Below are positions 44,901 to 52,753 of a stretch of 64,000 bases of DNA, piece after piece. Source of the DNA: Micromonospora saelicesensis (GTDB lineage Bacteria; Actinomycetota; Actinomycetes; Mycobacteriales; Micromonosporaceae). The notes below the pieces were generated by a model that worked only from the letters and a program-made list of their open reading frames with translations, ran no database searches and was not told where the DNA came from. Location: assembly GCF_900091575.1 (NCBI RefSeq), contig NZ_FMCR01000001.1:1600886-1664885 (forward strand), in the 5' to 3' direction. Position 1 is the first letter of the stretch, and each line of letters opens with the position of its first letter. Position numbers and translations under genes: made by a program.

Positions 44901-45155
44901 GACGTACTGGTGACCGTCCTCCCGGCTGCTCAAAAACCGCATGCCGGCCCGACCCGGCCCGCGCTGGATCTGTGGGCGCCCGGCCGCGTCCAGCGAAACC
45001 CGGTCCCCGGTGATCAGGGTGAAGGTCCCGTGGGTGCCGGGGACCGTGGCCGTCGGCTTCTCCTGCGCGTTCGCCGGTTGGGCGGTCAGGCTCGCCGCAA
45101 CCAGCGCGGTCGCGAGTACGCCGGCTGTCAGGGCGCGTCGTTGCCGTCGTCGCAC
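41925..45155 (-). CDS. Large secreted subtilisin-like serine protease (S8)
   Basis: 1076 residues from GTG 45155 (GGAGAGG upstream). Signal peptide at 1-30 (QPANA), then a propeptide-like region to about 200. The S8 catalytic domain has Asp227 (GVLDTGIDAGHPDF), His259 (GHGTHVAS), oxyanion Asn353 (AAGNEG) and Ser423 (GTSMATPHVAG). About 600 C-terminal residues are beta-rich, probably Ig-like or jelly-roll domains (VTLTLAIAPAPAG, AEATITVDTRV). It degrades extracellular protein. The divergent ECF sigma gene 182 nt away may control it, an inference from position only. Confidence 0.93.
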   Translation of the reverse strand: MRRRQRRALTAGVLATALVAASLTAQPANAQEKPTATVPGTHGTFTLITGDRVSLDAAGRPQIQRGPGRAGMRFLSSREDGHQYVIPVDAMPLVRDGRLDRRLFDLSALGEFGYDDRAAELPLLVAYPENMAARARTATTGGAGRVRADLPAAHALAVRADRDDRVTLWTSLTRGTPSARTLTTGVSHIWLDGKRTVSLDRSVPQIGAPAAWQAGFDGTGVTVGVLDTGIDAGHPDFAGHLTEVRDFTGGNDPGDSVGHGTHVASTIVGSGAASGGRYRGVAPGAKLLVGKVCATTECQDSDIITGMQWLAPQARVVNLSVGGDDAPGLDPLETAVQELSHQYGTLFVVAAGNEGKPKSVSSPASADDALAVAAVDADDQRAYFSSRGPRVGDNHIKPEISAPGVDIVAAAPGGDYATMSGTSMATPHVAGTAAILAGQHPDWTGPQLKAALMDSAKPTGEDTIYEQGAGRVDIARAVAQPVATDIAAIDFPVQRWPHADDSPITQVVGYRNTGTAPVTLTLAIAPAPAGMLTVSPATLVVPAGGRAEATITVDTRVDAPDGVYQGALTATGAGDLRVRTPFVLNREIESYDVRLDHTGRDGKPATEYTTVAANLTTGEFSTLPGTPGGGILRLPKGRYALYSTIHEGAVSTLLAQPVLDVRGPVTEAVDARNAKPVALTVPQHDAAPISINVSANWDDGLRYPGVQLSGVSVTDVFFGRLGPAVAAPEFTATLGVGLARPGRDGTFRNSPYTYDLAYVGKGDMFTGLTRKLSPKNLATVKTTYRSQSTTATATRFHRASAPGGAGPIGSNTPVDLPFKGTEYYNTDGGIVWTSTFVEGDNLTAQDSTFRSGRTYTQTWNAAPFGPSVTQAPTLSPLGYAGRDGDTISIASVPLFGDATGRPASRDDQPVRFRLLRDGKEIGTSDSAWAEFAVPAGKATYRLEATATRGAPDILSTSVSVAWTFTSAHTTSPERLPLTTARPTPVLDDTNTARTGRIMTIPVALDRQAGSKAAPNRTLAVSASFDDGRTWVALPVIRNVALISHPRRAGFVSLRLTATDTAGSTVTQTIQRAYRIA

Positions 45156-45336
45156 ATCGTCCTCTCCGCCACGGGCGTCTCCCGGGTCGGCACGATGACG
45201 CCTGACCAGGTCGTTAGGTTGATCACCCTGGTGTGACACAGGCCACAATCCCGCCCCGCGCCGACGTGACCCGTCCACCCTTGCGAGTTCCATGCGGCGG
45301 TGACCAGGGGACGAGGCATGGGAGGGCACCGGTCGG

Positions 45337-45837
45337 ATGCGTGACGCCGAAGAGTTCGACGCCCTCTACGCGGCCTGTGCGGGTCGGGTCGTGGGTCACG
45401 TGTACGCGCTCACCGGCAACCGCGCCGAGGCGGAGGACGCCGTCGCCGAGGCGTTCATGCGGGCCTGGCAGCGGTGGGCGACGGTGCGGGAGACGGACAG
45501 TCCGGAGGCGTGGGTCCGCCGGGTGGCCTCCCGGATCGCGGTGAGCAGCTGGCGCAAGGCGTTCAACCGGGTACGCGCGCACCGCCGGGCCGCGGTCGAC
45601 CAGGGCGTGCCCGGACTGAACGAGGACCACGTCGCGCTGTTGCAGGCGCTGCAACGGTTGAGCGCCAACGAGCGGCGGGCGGTTGTGCTGCACCATCTCA
45701 ACGACCTCAGCGTCGCGGAGGTGGCAGCCGAGATGCAGGCCCCCGTCGGAACCGTGAAGACGTACCTCGCCCGTGGTCGGAGAGCGATGGCCGGGTTGCT
45801 GACCGATGCGCACCAGGAGGAGACCTCCCATGGCTGA
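45337..45837 (+). CDS. ECF RNA polymerase sigma factor (SigE-like)
   Basis: 166 residues. Sigma region 2: FDALYAACAGRVVGHVYALTG and then EDAVAEAFMRAWQRW. Region 4: ALQRLSANERRAVVLHHLNDLSVAEVAAEM followed by PVGTVKTYLARGRRAM. The pattern matches small SigE-type actinobacterial ECF factors. Its last 8 nt overlap the next gene, whose product is a single-pass membrane protein and the probable anti-sigma partner. The intergenic region toward the divergent protease may hold an autoregulated promoter. Confidence 0.92.
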   Translation: MRDAEEFDALYAACAGRVVGHVYALTGNRAEAEDAVAEAFMRAWQRWATVRETDSPEAWVRRVASRIAVSSWRKAFNRVRAHRRAAVDQGVPGLNEDHVALLQALQRLSANERRAVVLHHLNDLSVAEVAAEMQAPVGTVKTYLARGRRAMAGLLTDAHQEETSHG

Positions 45838-46519
45838 TCCGCGCGACGATCTCACCGCGATCGTGGACGAGGTCCGGCGAGTCACCATCCTGCCGGAGGC
45901 ACAGACGTTGCGGCACCGCAGCGACCGGCGTCGGCGGCGTCGGACGGCCGTCGGCGCAGCGGGGCTGGCCGTGGTGGCCCTCGCCGCTGGCACCGCCCTG
46001 GTGCAGGTGCGGAACAACGTCGAGACGCCCGGTGTCGGACCGGCCACCCCTGTCGCACCGCCAGTGGTCCCGTCCGCGACCGCCTCGGCGGGGCCGCAGG
46101 AGATCCTCGGCGGCCGGCGGCAGGTCCAGATCGTGCTGCCCGGCATGCGCGGGGCCACGTTGGCGATCGACAGTGACGGCGATCAGGTGCGGGCCACCAC
46201 CGAACAGGGCGTCGACGATCGGGCGCTGTGGGTGTTGCGCCCCGAGGGCGACAGGTACCGGATCGTCCTGGCGTCCGGTGCCGACGCGATCTGCATGACC
46301 GCCGTGCACGACACCGCGCCGGGCAGCGTACGCGGCCGGGCGTGTGATGCCGCCGCCTCGACGCAGCTCTTCCGGATCGATCAGGTGCCTGATGGCAGCT
46401 ACTCGATCTTCCAGGGCAAGCGTTACGTCCAGGTGGTCGACGGCACCAACGCCCTGGTCCCCGACCTGCCCGAGGGCCTGACCACCACGTACGAGTTCCT
46501 GGACCGCGGGCCGCGATGA
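45830..46519 (+). CDS. Single-pass membrane protein, putative anti-sigma partner with sensor domain
   Basis: 229 residues from ATG 45830 (CAGGAGG upstream). A cytoplasmic head (1-48; DDLTAIVDEVRRVTILPEAQ, then RRRRRT) is followed by one membrane helix (about 50-66), a Pro/Val/Thr stalk and an outer domain of about 130 residues. That domain (ALWVLRPEGDRYRIVL, GSVRGRACDA, QLFRIDQVPDGSYSI, LTTTYEFLDRG) resembles the outer domain of the Ser/Thr kinase at 34.8-36.4 kb. No ZAS zinc motif is seen, so its role as anti-sigma is inferred from coupling with the sigma gene. Confidence 0.75.
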   Translation: MADPRDDLTAIVDEVRRVTILPEAQTLRHRSDRRRRRRTAVGAAGLAVVALAAGTALVQVRNNVETPGVGPATPVAPPVVPSATASAGPQEILGGRRQVQIVLPGMRGATLAIDSDGDQVRATTEQGVDDRALWVLRPEGDRYRIVLASGADAICMTAVHDTAPGSVRGRACDAAASTQLFRIDQVPDGSYSIFQGKRYVQVVDGTNALVPDLPEGLTTTYEFLDRGPR

Positions 46520-46600
46520 GCGGTTTCGACAGCCGGCCACGATCGTGCCGTCGGTGCTCGGCGCGGACGTGATGCCGGCCGTCGAGCCGGCCGTTGGCGT

Positions 46601-46636
46601 CGAAAGGTTTCGATACAACGGGCCCGAAACTTTCGG
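46601..46636. promoter_or_regulatory. Tandem CGAAA/TTTCG palindromes before the CE15 gene
   Basis: CGAAAGGTTTCG (46601-46612) and CCGAAACTTTCGG (46624-46636) share the CGAAA-n-TTTCG form described for xylan/xyloside regulators (BxlR/XlnR-type boxes) in Streptomyces. The centres are about 24 nt apart, roughly two helical turns. A TTGACA hexamer follows at 46644. Confidence 0.65.
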
Positions 46637-46749
46637 AAAAACATTGACATCTTGCGATGAGCCGCCTCAGGCTTGACGTGGCTGGCAATCGTGATCATCG
46701 ATCTCGCTTCGTCCCTTCCTGTAACCACCACCTCGGAAGGAGACCCCTA

Positions 46750-48414
46750 GTGACCATCCCCTCGGGCCGTTCCAGGACCCGGTTCCCGGTCGTCGTGCTG
46801 GCGCTGGCAGCGCTCACGGTCGCCGGATCGGTATCGGTAGTGACACGAACGACGAACGCTCAAGCCGCCGTAGGCACGCTGGCCGCGGCAGTGGAGGACG
46901 AGGGCGCCGACTGCGCGGTGTCCGGTCTGCCTGACCTGGGCTCGCTGCCCACCAACGCCAAGCTTCCCGACCCCTTCAAGAAGCTGAACGGGACGACCAT
47001 CACCGCCAGGTCCGACTGGCGCTGCCGGCGGGCGGAGATCAAGGAGCTTGCCGAGAAGTTCGTCTTCGGCGAAAAGCCCGCCAAGCCCGCGACGGTCACG
47101 GGGACGGTGTCCAACAGCAGCATCACCGTCAACGTGACACACAACGGCAGGAGCTCCACCTTCTCCGCGCGGGTCGAGTTGCCGAGCGGCACCGGTCCGT
47201 TCCCGGCCGTCGTGGTCGTCGGCGGGTTCGGCGCGGACACGGCCACCATCAAGGCCGCCGGCGCTGCCGTGATCAGTTACGACCCACTGGCGGTCGGCCG
47301 CGAGGGCACTCCCCGGAACAACAAGCAGGGCGCGTTCTACAGCATCTACGGCTCATCGAGCAGCACCGGACTGCTCGCCGCCTGGGGGTGGGGCGTCAGT
47401 CGGATCATCGACGTCATCGAGCAGTCCGACGGCAGGATCCTCAAGGCGGACGCGATGGGCGTCACCGGTTGCTCCCGTTACGGCAAGGGTGCCTTCGCGA
47501 TCGGTGTGTTCGACCAGCGCATCGCCCTGACCATGCCGATCGAATCGGGCAGCGCCGGCGTCCCCATCTTCCGGGGCATCCCGGGTGAGGGCGCGCAGAG
47601 CCTGAGCAGCGCGTACGGGGAGCAACCCTGGCTGGGTGACGCGTTCGGCTCCTTCACCGGCAGCCCGAACCGGCTCCCGGTGGACACCCACGAGATGGTC
47701 GCCATGGTGGCACCGCGCGGACTGTTCATCATGGACAACCCGCACATCGCCAACCTCGGCCCCCGGTCGGCGAGCGTCGCGGCCCTGGGCGGCGCCGAGG
47801 TCTACAAGGCGCTCGGCGTCGGCGACAACATCACCTACTGGTCCGACGTGCAGGACGGCAGCCACTGCGCCAACCGCCCCGAGTGGCGTACCCCGCTGCA
47901 GAACAACATCCGCAAGTTCCTGCTGAAGACGGGCAACGAGCCGGGTGTGATCCGGATTTCCAGTAGGGCGCTCGGCCGGTTGGCCGACTGGCGGGACTGG
48001 CCGACCCCGGTCCTGGCTGACGGCCCGACCACCCCGCCGCCGACCACGCCGCCCCCGACCACCCCGCCGCCGACCACGCCGCCCCCGACCACGCCGCCGC
48101 CGACCACGCCGCCTCCGACCGGTGGTGGCTGTGCGGCGACGGTGTCGGTCAACCAGTGGACGGGCGGTTTCGTCGCCACGGTGCGGGTGAGCGCCGGCAC
48201 CGCGCCGGTCAACGGTTGGACGGTCACCATGACTCTGCCGTCGGGTGCCAGCATCACCAGCATCTGGAGCGCCAACCGGAGCGGCAGCACCGGGACCGTT
48301 CAGTTCACCAATGTCGCCTACAACGGCGCCATCGCGGCCGGGCAGTCGACCGAGTTCGGTTACCAGGGCAGCGGCACCGGTGCGGGGATGACTCCCACCT
48401 GTTCCGCCGGGTGA
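46750..48414 (+). CDS. Secreted CE15 glucuronoyl esterase with CBM2
   Basis: 554 residues from GTG 46750 with GGAAGGAG upstream. Signal peptide at 1 to about 40. CE15 domain (about 55-420): nucleophile Ser242 in the diagnostic GCSRYGKGA, acid Glu265 (MPIESGSAG), His372 (DGSHCANRPEW). A repeated Pro/Thr linker (PPPTT units) leads to a CBM2-type cellulose-binding module (about 456-554; CAATVSVNQWTGGF ... TPTCSAG). CE15 enzymes cut ester bonds between lignin alcohols and glucuronoxylan. The CBM targets the enzyme to the plant cell wall. Confidence 0.95.
   Translation: MTIPSGRSRTRFPVVVLALAALTVAGSVSVVTRTTNAQAAVGTLAAAVEDEGADCAVSGLPDLGSLPTNAKLPDPFKKLNGTTITARSDWRCRRAEIKELAEKFVFGEKPAKPATVTGTVSNSSITVNVTHNGRSSTFSARVELPSGTGPFPAVVVVGGFGADTATIKAAGAAVISYDPLAVGREGTPRNNKQGAFYSIYGSSSSTGLLAAWGWGVSRIIDVIEQSDGRILKADAMGVTGCSRYGKGAFAIGVFDQRIALTMPIESGSAGVPIFRGIPGEGAQSLSSAYGEQPWLGDAFGSFTGSPNRLPVDTHEMVAMVAPRGLFIMDNPHIANLGPRSASVAALGGAEVYKALGVGDNITYWSDVQDGSHCANRPEWRTPLQNNIRKFLLKTGNEPGVIRISSRALGRLADWRDWPTPVLADGPTTPPPTTPPPTTPPPTTPPPTTPPPTTPPPTGGGCAATVSVNQWTGGFVATVRVSAGTAPVNGWTVTMTLPSGASITSIWSANRSGSTGTVQFTNVAYNGAIAAGQSTEFGYQGSGTGAGMTPTCSAG
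48025..48121 (+). repeat. In-gene linker repeat (Pro/Thr)
   Basis: Tandem 15-nt units (ACC-CCG-CCG-CCG-ACC-like) encode TPPPT repeats between the CE15 and CBM2 domains. The near-identity of units indicates recent slippage or gene-conversion changes in linker length. Confidence 0.85.
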
Positions 48415-48422
48415 CCCGCAGG

Positions 48423-48455
48423 CCCGGTGCGGAGGTGCACCGCCTCCGCGCCGGG
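48423..48455. terminator. Hairpin terminator after CE15
   Basis: CCCGGTGCGGAGG pairs with CCTCCGCGCCGGG (one G-T wobble) around a 7-nt loop, between convergent genes. Confidence 0.75.
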
Positions 48456-48484
48456 TCGCGCGGCTGCGCGGCGGAGCCCGAGCG

Positions 48485-49147
48485 TCAGAGCCAGACCACG
48501 AGCCCGGTCAGGTCGTTGAGGACAGCGGCCACGCCCGCCCGGACGGCCGCCGCGCACCGGTCCGCGGTGAACGAGTTCGGGTCGTACGTCGAGGACATCC
48601 CGAGCCCTTCGCCACGGAACGACGCGCCGTCCCAGTCGACCGCTGTGACGTTGTGGGTGGGCTCGGCGAGTTCCGCGCCGACCACGAGGAACTTCTCGTC
48701 CAGGTGGTTCGGGGTGACCAGTGCGAGCCCGTCGATGAGGTCGTTGCCCGCGCTGACGATGAGGTCCGGGCCCATCTCCATCGCCTTGGCGATGCTGGGA
48801 ACGGTGTCGTGCGCATTGCCGACGACGATCGTCCTCAGGTCGACGTGCTCGTCGTCGGCCCACTCCTTCACCGCCGTCACGAGGGCCTTGGTCGGGTTGT
48901 CCGCACCGCTGGTCAACAGGACGACCCGGTAGTCCTTCGGCGGGTGGACGTCGGCCCACGAGCCGGGCTGCGGGGTGATGGTCGCCTCCGGCGCCGGCTT
49001 CGTGGAGGGGTCGACGAACCCCGGGCCGAGAGCGCCGATGGCGCTGGGCGTCGGACGTGGCTCGGACCAGTCGTCGCTGGAGTTGCAGGCGGTGACCAGC
49101 GCGGCGGTCGCGGCCAGCATGGCAACGGCCCGAAGCGGGGGGCGCAA
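48485..49147 (-). CDS. Substrate-binding-like lipoprotein (BMP-type)
   Basis: 220 residues from a TTG start at 49147 with GGAGGA upstream. Lipobox VTAC puts the lipid Cys at residue 21, followed by a Ser/Pro-rich spacer. The body (DYRVVLLTSGADNPTKALVTAV, MGPDLIVSAGNDLIDGLALV and EKFLVVGAELAEP) resembles the Rossmann-like lobes of basic membrane/nucleoside-binding proteins, but the length is about two thirds of the family's usual 330-350. No transporter is adjacent, so it may be a sensor or an orphan. Confidence 0.65.
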   Translation of the reverse strand: MRPPLRAVAMLAATAALVTACNSSDDWSEPRPTPSAIGALGPGFVDPSTKPAPEATITPQPGSWADVHPPKDYRVVLLTSGADNPTKALVTAVKEWADDEHVDLRTIVVGNAHDTVPSIAKAMEMGPDLIVSAGNDLIDGLALVTPNHLDEKFLVVGAELAEPTHNVTAVDWDGASFRGEGLGMSSTYDPNSFTADRCAAAVRAGVAAVLNDLTGLVVWL

Positions 49148-49260
49148 GGTGATCGTCCTCCGGGTGGTGGCGGAAAGTGCGCGTACTTCTTCGTATTCCT
49201 ATCTCAATTCCGGCCACCGGTAATCGGTGGGCGGTCGTTCGGGGAAGTTGTTCTCCGGCG

Positions 49261-49293
49261 GTTCGTCGGTGCGCGGGTTGGTGTTCACCCACG
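49261..49293 (+). promoter_or_regulatory. Possible PHO box before the HupE-like gene
   Basis: Three successive 11-nt units: GTTCGTCGGTG, CGCGGGTTGGT, GTTCACCCACG. The outer two match the actinobacterial PhoP unit (GTTCACC-type), while the middle one is poor. It ends 35 nt before the start codon. Confidence 0.4.
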
Positions 49294-49328
49294 GCATGCA
49301 ACGTGCACTGGCCAACCGAGGGAGTCGA

Positions 49329-50546
49329 ATGTCAGGCCGCATCCGCCGTACCGTTATCGTCGCCGCTGTCGGGTTCGCCGCAGCGGTGGTTCCGTTTCTG
49401 GGAGCCGAACCGGCGTCAGCGCACGGCTTCTCGTCGACTGTGTACGCGAAAATTGTGGCGGGAGATGAGGGTCACATTCGAACCGAGGTGGAGCTCGAAT
49501 ACGACCTCCTCGTCGTGTCCGCCGCGGATGCCGGCGACGACGACCCGCTCTTCCAGGCGGGAACCGCCGCGTTCGAGGCGGGCGACACCACCGCCCAGGC
49601 CGCCGCCCTGAAGGGTCACGCGTCGGCGGTTCTCGGGTACGTCTCCGACCGGTTCTCGGTGAGTTCCCGGGGTGCGGCCTGCCGGCCGACCCAGGTGGGT
49701 GACGCGACGATCGGCGAGCGCGAGGGCGTGCCGTACGCGGACCTGCTGCTCGACTGGACCTGTCCGGAGCGGGTCGACGAGCACGTGGTGCGCAGCGGCC
49801 TCTTCCCGGATGGCGAGGGCTACGTCAAGGGCACGAAGACGATCGTCACCTACGAGATCGACGGCCGTTCGGGCAGCGCGGCGCTCGACGCCGCCAACCC
49901 GTCCTTCTCGACCGCGCAGGCCTGGTACGAGCGGTTCGGCGAGTTCTTCCTCCTGGGCGCCGAGCATCTGCTGACCGGGATCGACCACATCCTGTTCCTG
50001 CTGGCGCTCATCGCCGGGTCTCGGCGGCTTCGGGAGATCGTGCTCGCGGCCACCAGCTTCACCCTGGCGCACTCGGTGACGTTCATGCTCGCCGCGCTCG
50101 GCCTGGTCGAGGTGCCGGGGGTGATCGTGGAGCCGATCATCGCGTTGTCGATCGCCGTCGTCGCCGGTTGGCACCTGTGGGGGATCTGGCGGCGTGGTGA
50201 GCACGCCGCCGACCTGGAGACGGCCGGGCGCGGGCACTTCAGCCTGGATCGGGCCGGCTGGACCCGCCTCGGCGTGGTGTTCTGCTTCGGCCTCGTGCAC
50301 GGCCTTGGCTTCGCGGGCGCGCTGGGTATCGACGAGGCGTGGTCGTGGACGCTGCTGTGGTCGCTGCTGGTATTCAACGTCGGCATCGAGGTCGTTCAGT
50401 TGACGATTATCGCTGCCGTCTTCCCGCTGCTGTTCGTGCTGCGCCGCCATGCGCCGAAAGCCGGCCTCTGGGCGACCGGGGCTGTTTCCGCAGCCGTGTC
50501 CATTATGGGGTTGATCTGGTTTGTGCAGCGCATTTCTGGATCATGA
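49329..50546 (+). CDS. HupE/UreJ-2 family permease with N-terminal exported domain
   Basis: 405 residues from ATG 49329 with GGGAG upstream. Signal peptide ending near PASAHG (about residue 32); mature N-terminal His is common in metal-related exported proteins. An outer domain of about 180 residues precedes about seven membrane helices with HupE motifs: GAEHLLTGIDHILFLLAL, FTLAHSVTFMLA, FGLVHGLGFAGAL. The conserved His residues in membrane helices suggest nickel or cobalt transport in this family. Here it precedes a metallophosphoesterase, so metal supply to it is possible but untested. Confidence 0.85.
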   Translation: MSGRIRRTVIVAAVGFAAAVVPFLGAEPASAHGFSSTVYAKIVAGDEGHIRTEVELEYDLLVVSAADAGDDDPLFQAGTAAFEAGDTTAQAAALKGHASAVLGYVSDRFSVSSRGAACRPTQVGDATIGEREGVPYADLLLDWTCPERVDEHVVRSGLFPDGEGYVKGTKTIVTYEIDGRSGSAALDAANPSFSTAQAWYERFGEFFLLGAEHLLTGIDHILFLLALIAGSRRLREIVLAATSFTLAHSVTFMLAALGLVEVPGVIVEPIIALSIAVVAGWHLWGIWRRGEHAADLETAGRGHFSLDRAGWTRLGVVFCFGLVHGLGFAGALGIDEAWSWTLLWSLLVFNVGIEVVQLTIIAAVFPLLFVLRRHAPKAGLWATGAVSAAVSIMGLIWFVQRISGS

Positions 50547-50590
50547 GTAGGGCTAAGTAGTTCGTGAAGTGCAGTCTCTCGCAAGATCAC

Positions 50591-50612
50591 GTTCATGGTC
50601 GGTTCATCGGGC
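50591..50612 (+). promoter_or_regulatory. PHO box: two 11-nt direct repeats
   Basis: GTTCATGGTCG immediately followed by GTTCATCGGGC, the direct-repeat arrangement bound by PhoP in Streptomyces and relatives. It ends 72 nt upstream of the metallophosphoesterase start, a suitable position for phosphate-starvation activation. Confidence 0.65.
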
Positions 50613-50684
50613 GGCGAAAGCGTGGAATTGCTTCCCCAGCGTCGGGTGAAGGCACAATCCATTTCTCTATTTGAAAAGGGAACA

Positions 50685-52664
50685 ATGTCGATGACATTGA
50701 GCACCTCGACACGGGCCTCCGCGCTCGTGCGGCGGCGCCTGGTCGCCGGGGTCGCAGCCGGGTTCCTCGGTTTGGGCGCGGCCCTCGGCAGTGGCCTGAT
50801 GGCCACCGCGAGCGCGGCCGAGCCCACCACGATCACCGGTGTGGTCCTCGGCGTCGGCGCCAACGAGACCCAGCGCATCGTGAGCTGGTACTCCTCCGCC
50901 GACACCGCGCAGAAGATCCAGCTCGCCCCGACCGCCGAGATCGTCAACGGCGAATTCCCGGCCGGCGCGGTCAGCTTCGACGCCGTCGGTGCGGCGAACA
51001 CCTCCACCACCGGCTTCAACCGGCACGCCACGATCAGCAACCTGCGTGAGAAGACGGCGTACTCGTACCGGGTCGGCGCCGAGGGCAGCTGGTCCCCGGC
51101 GTACGCCTTCAAGACGCAGGACTTCGAGGGCGACTACGACTTCCTGTTCTTCGGCGACCCGCAGATCGGCTCCTCCGGTGACCGGCTGAAGGACCAGGCC
51201 GGCTGGGAGGACACCCTGAAGGTCGCCACCGCGGCCAACCCGAACGCCGAGCTGCTGGTCTCCGCCGGCGACCACGTCGAGAGCGCCAACGACGAGGGTC
51301 AGTGGACCTCGTTCCTGGCCCCCGACCAGCTGCGTCAGATCCCCCTCGTCGCCACCATCGGTAACCACGACGTCGGCGGCAAGTCGTACGAGCAGCACCA
51401 CTTCACCCCGAACACCGACCGCTCGTCTGCGTACTACAACGGGGACCAGGCGACCCGGTCCGGCGGCGACTACTGGTTCATCCACAAGGATGTGCTGTTC
51501 ATCGACCTGAACAGCAACAGCTACGCCAACCCGGCGGACGGCTCCGCCGGTGGCGACGCTGCGCACGTCGCGTACGTCACCGACGTCATCAACAAGCACG
51601 GCTCCGAGGCCAAGTGGAAGGTGCTGGTCTACCACCACTCCATCTACTCGCCGGCCAGCCACGCGACCGACACCGACAACAAGCAGCGGCGCGAAGACTT
51701 CACCACCGCGTTCTCCAACCTCGGCGTCGACATGGTCCTGCAGGGCCACGACCACAGCTACTCGCGCAGCTACTCCATCAAGAACGGCCAGAAGGAGAAC
51801 CCGGCTGAGAAGCCGGGCGCTGCCGACGTGTTCCCCGGCCCGGGTGGCGTCATCTACGTGACGGCCAACTCGGCCTCCGGCTCGAAGTACTACGACATCA
51901 AGAAGCCGGACGCCACCGGCACCGGCATCCGTGGCAACGGCCCGGACCCGCTGGATGCGAACAAGTACTGGTACAACTCCGTGCAGAACCAGGAGCACGT
52001 GCGCAGCTACGTCAAGGTGCAGGTTCGCGGCGACAAGCTGGTTCTCGCGAACGTTCGCAGCGGCACCTGCGCGGCGCCGAACGCGGCCGTCGAGAAGGGC
52101 CTGTCCTGCGTCAACACCCCGGACGGTCAGCCGGTCGGCTCGATCGTCGACAACGTGACGGTGCACCCGTTCCACGGTGACGGCCAGGCCATCCAGGTCA
52201 ACGTGCCGAACCCGGCTCCGGGCGAGTTCGGCTGGACGATCGACGGCTACAACGGTCTGGTCGACCTGGGTACCGCGCAGGAGCGCAACGGCACCTACTT
52301 CCAGGCCAACGGCAAGATCAACCCGATCCTCGTGTCGGACAGCCGCCGCTCGCTCGCCCCGTGGTCGATCTCGGCCAACGTCGGCGACTTCCAGGACGCC
52401 GACAAGAAGTTCTCCGGCTCCTACCTCGGTTGGGCCCCGTACGTGCTCGACGCCGGCGCGGGCGCCGAGGCCGGTGCCCCGGTCCTGTCGTCCCTCGACG
52501 ACCAGGGCAAGGGCCTCTCGGTCTCCAGCGCGCTCGCCGCGGCCGCGCAGGGGCACCCGCGTGGCGGCGCCAAGCTCGGCGCTGACCTGGATCTGAAGAT
52601 CCCGGACAGCATCGCGAAGGGCAGCTACCGCACCACCCTCACGATCACTGCCTTGAGCAGCTGA
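50685..52664 (+). CDS. Secreted metallophosphoesterase (purple acid phosphatase-like) with WxL-like C-terminus
   Basis: 659 residues from ATG 50685 (AAGGGA upstream). Signal peptide at 1-45 (ATASAAE). An N-terminal fibronectin-like domain (about 50-145) precedes the metallophosphoesterase core with all five blocks: FFGDPQIG (D158), SAGDHVE, TIGNHD (226-229), VYHHSIYS (H317/H318), and QGHDHSYSR (354-362). From about residue 500 a beta domain ends with WSISANVGDF, LGADLDLKIP and GSYRTTLTITAL, recalling WxL surface-attachment domains though the Trp-x-Leu is degenerate. A DUF916/WxLIP-type gene follows. Confidence 0.85.
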   Translation: MSMTLSTSTRASALVRRRLVAGVAAGFLGLGAALGSGLMATASAAEPTTITGVVLGVGANETQRIVSWYSSADTAQKIQLAPTAEIVNGEFPAGAVSFDAVGAANTSTTGFNRHATISNLREKTAYSYRVGAEGSWSPAYAFKTQDFEGDYDFLFFGDPQIGSSGDRLKDQAGWEDTLKVATAANPNAELLVSAGDHVESANDEGQWTSFLAPDQLRQIPLVATIGNHDVGGKSYEQHHFTPNTDRSSAYYNGDQATRSGGDYWFIHKDVLFIDLNSNSYANPADGSAGGDAAHVAYVTDVINKHGSEAKWKVLVYHHSIYSPASHATDTDNKQRREDFTTAFSNLGVDMVLQGHDHSYSRSYSIKNGQKENPAEKPGAADVFPGPGGVIYVTANSASGSKYYDIKKPDATGTGIRGNGPDPLDANKYWYNSVQNQEHVRSYVKVQVRGDKLVLANVRSGTCAAPNAAVEKGLSCVNTPDGQPVGSIVDNVTVHPFHGDGQAIQVNVPNPAPGEFGWTIDGYNGLVDLGTAQERNGTYFQANGKINPILVSDSRRSLAPWSISANVGDFQDADKKFSGSYLGWAPYVLDAGAGAEAGAPVLSSLDDQGKGLSVSSALAAAAQGHPRGGAKLGADLDLKIPDSIAKGSYRTTLTITALSS

Positions 52665-52680
52665 CCGGACTGTTCCATTC

Positions 52681-52713
52681 GGCGGGGTAGGCACCTTCGG
52701 GGCCTACCCCGCC
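52681..52713 (+). terminator. Hairpin between phosphoesterase and WxLIP-like genes
   Basis: 12-bp perfect stem GGCGGGGTAGGC/GCCTACCCCGCC with a 9-nt loop, 16 nt after the phosphoesterase stop. It may attenuate rather than fully separate expression of the downstream gene 40 nt away. Confidence 0.7.
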
Positions 52714-52753
52714 CCCGGTTCACCCACTACCAAGATCACCACAAGGACTTGAG

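Noticed and set aside
43035..45236. 733-codon open frame antisense to the subtilisin gene
   Set aside because: No recognisable domains; the minus-strand frame has the full S8 catalytic triad.
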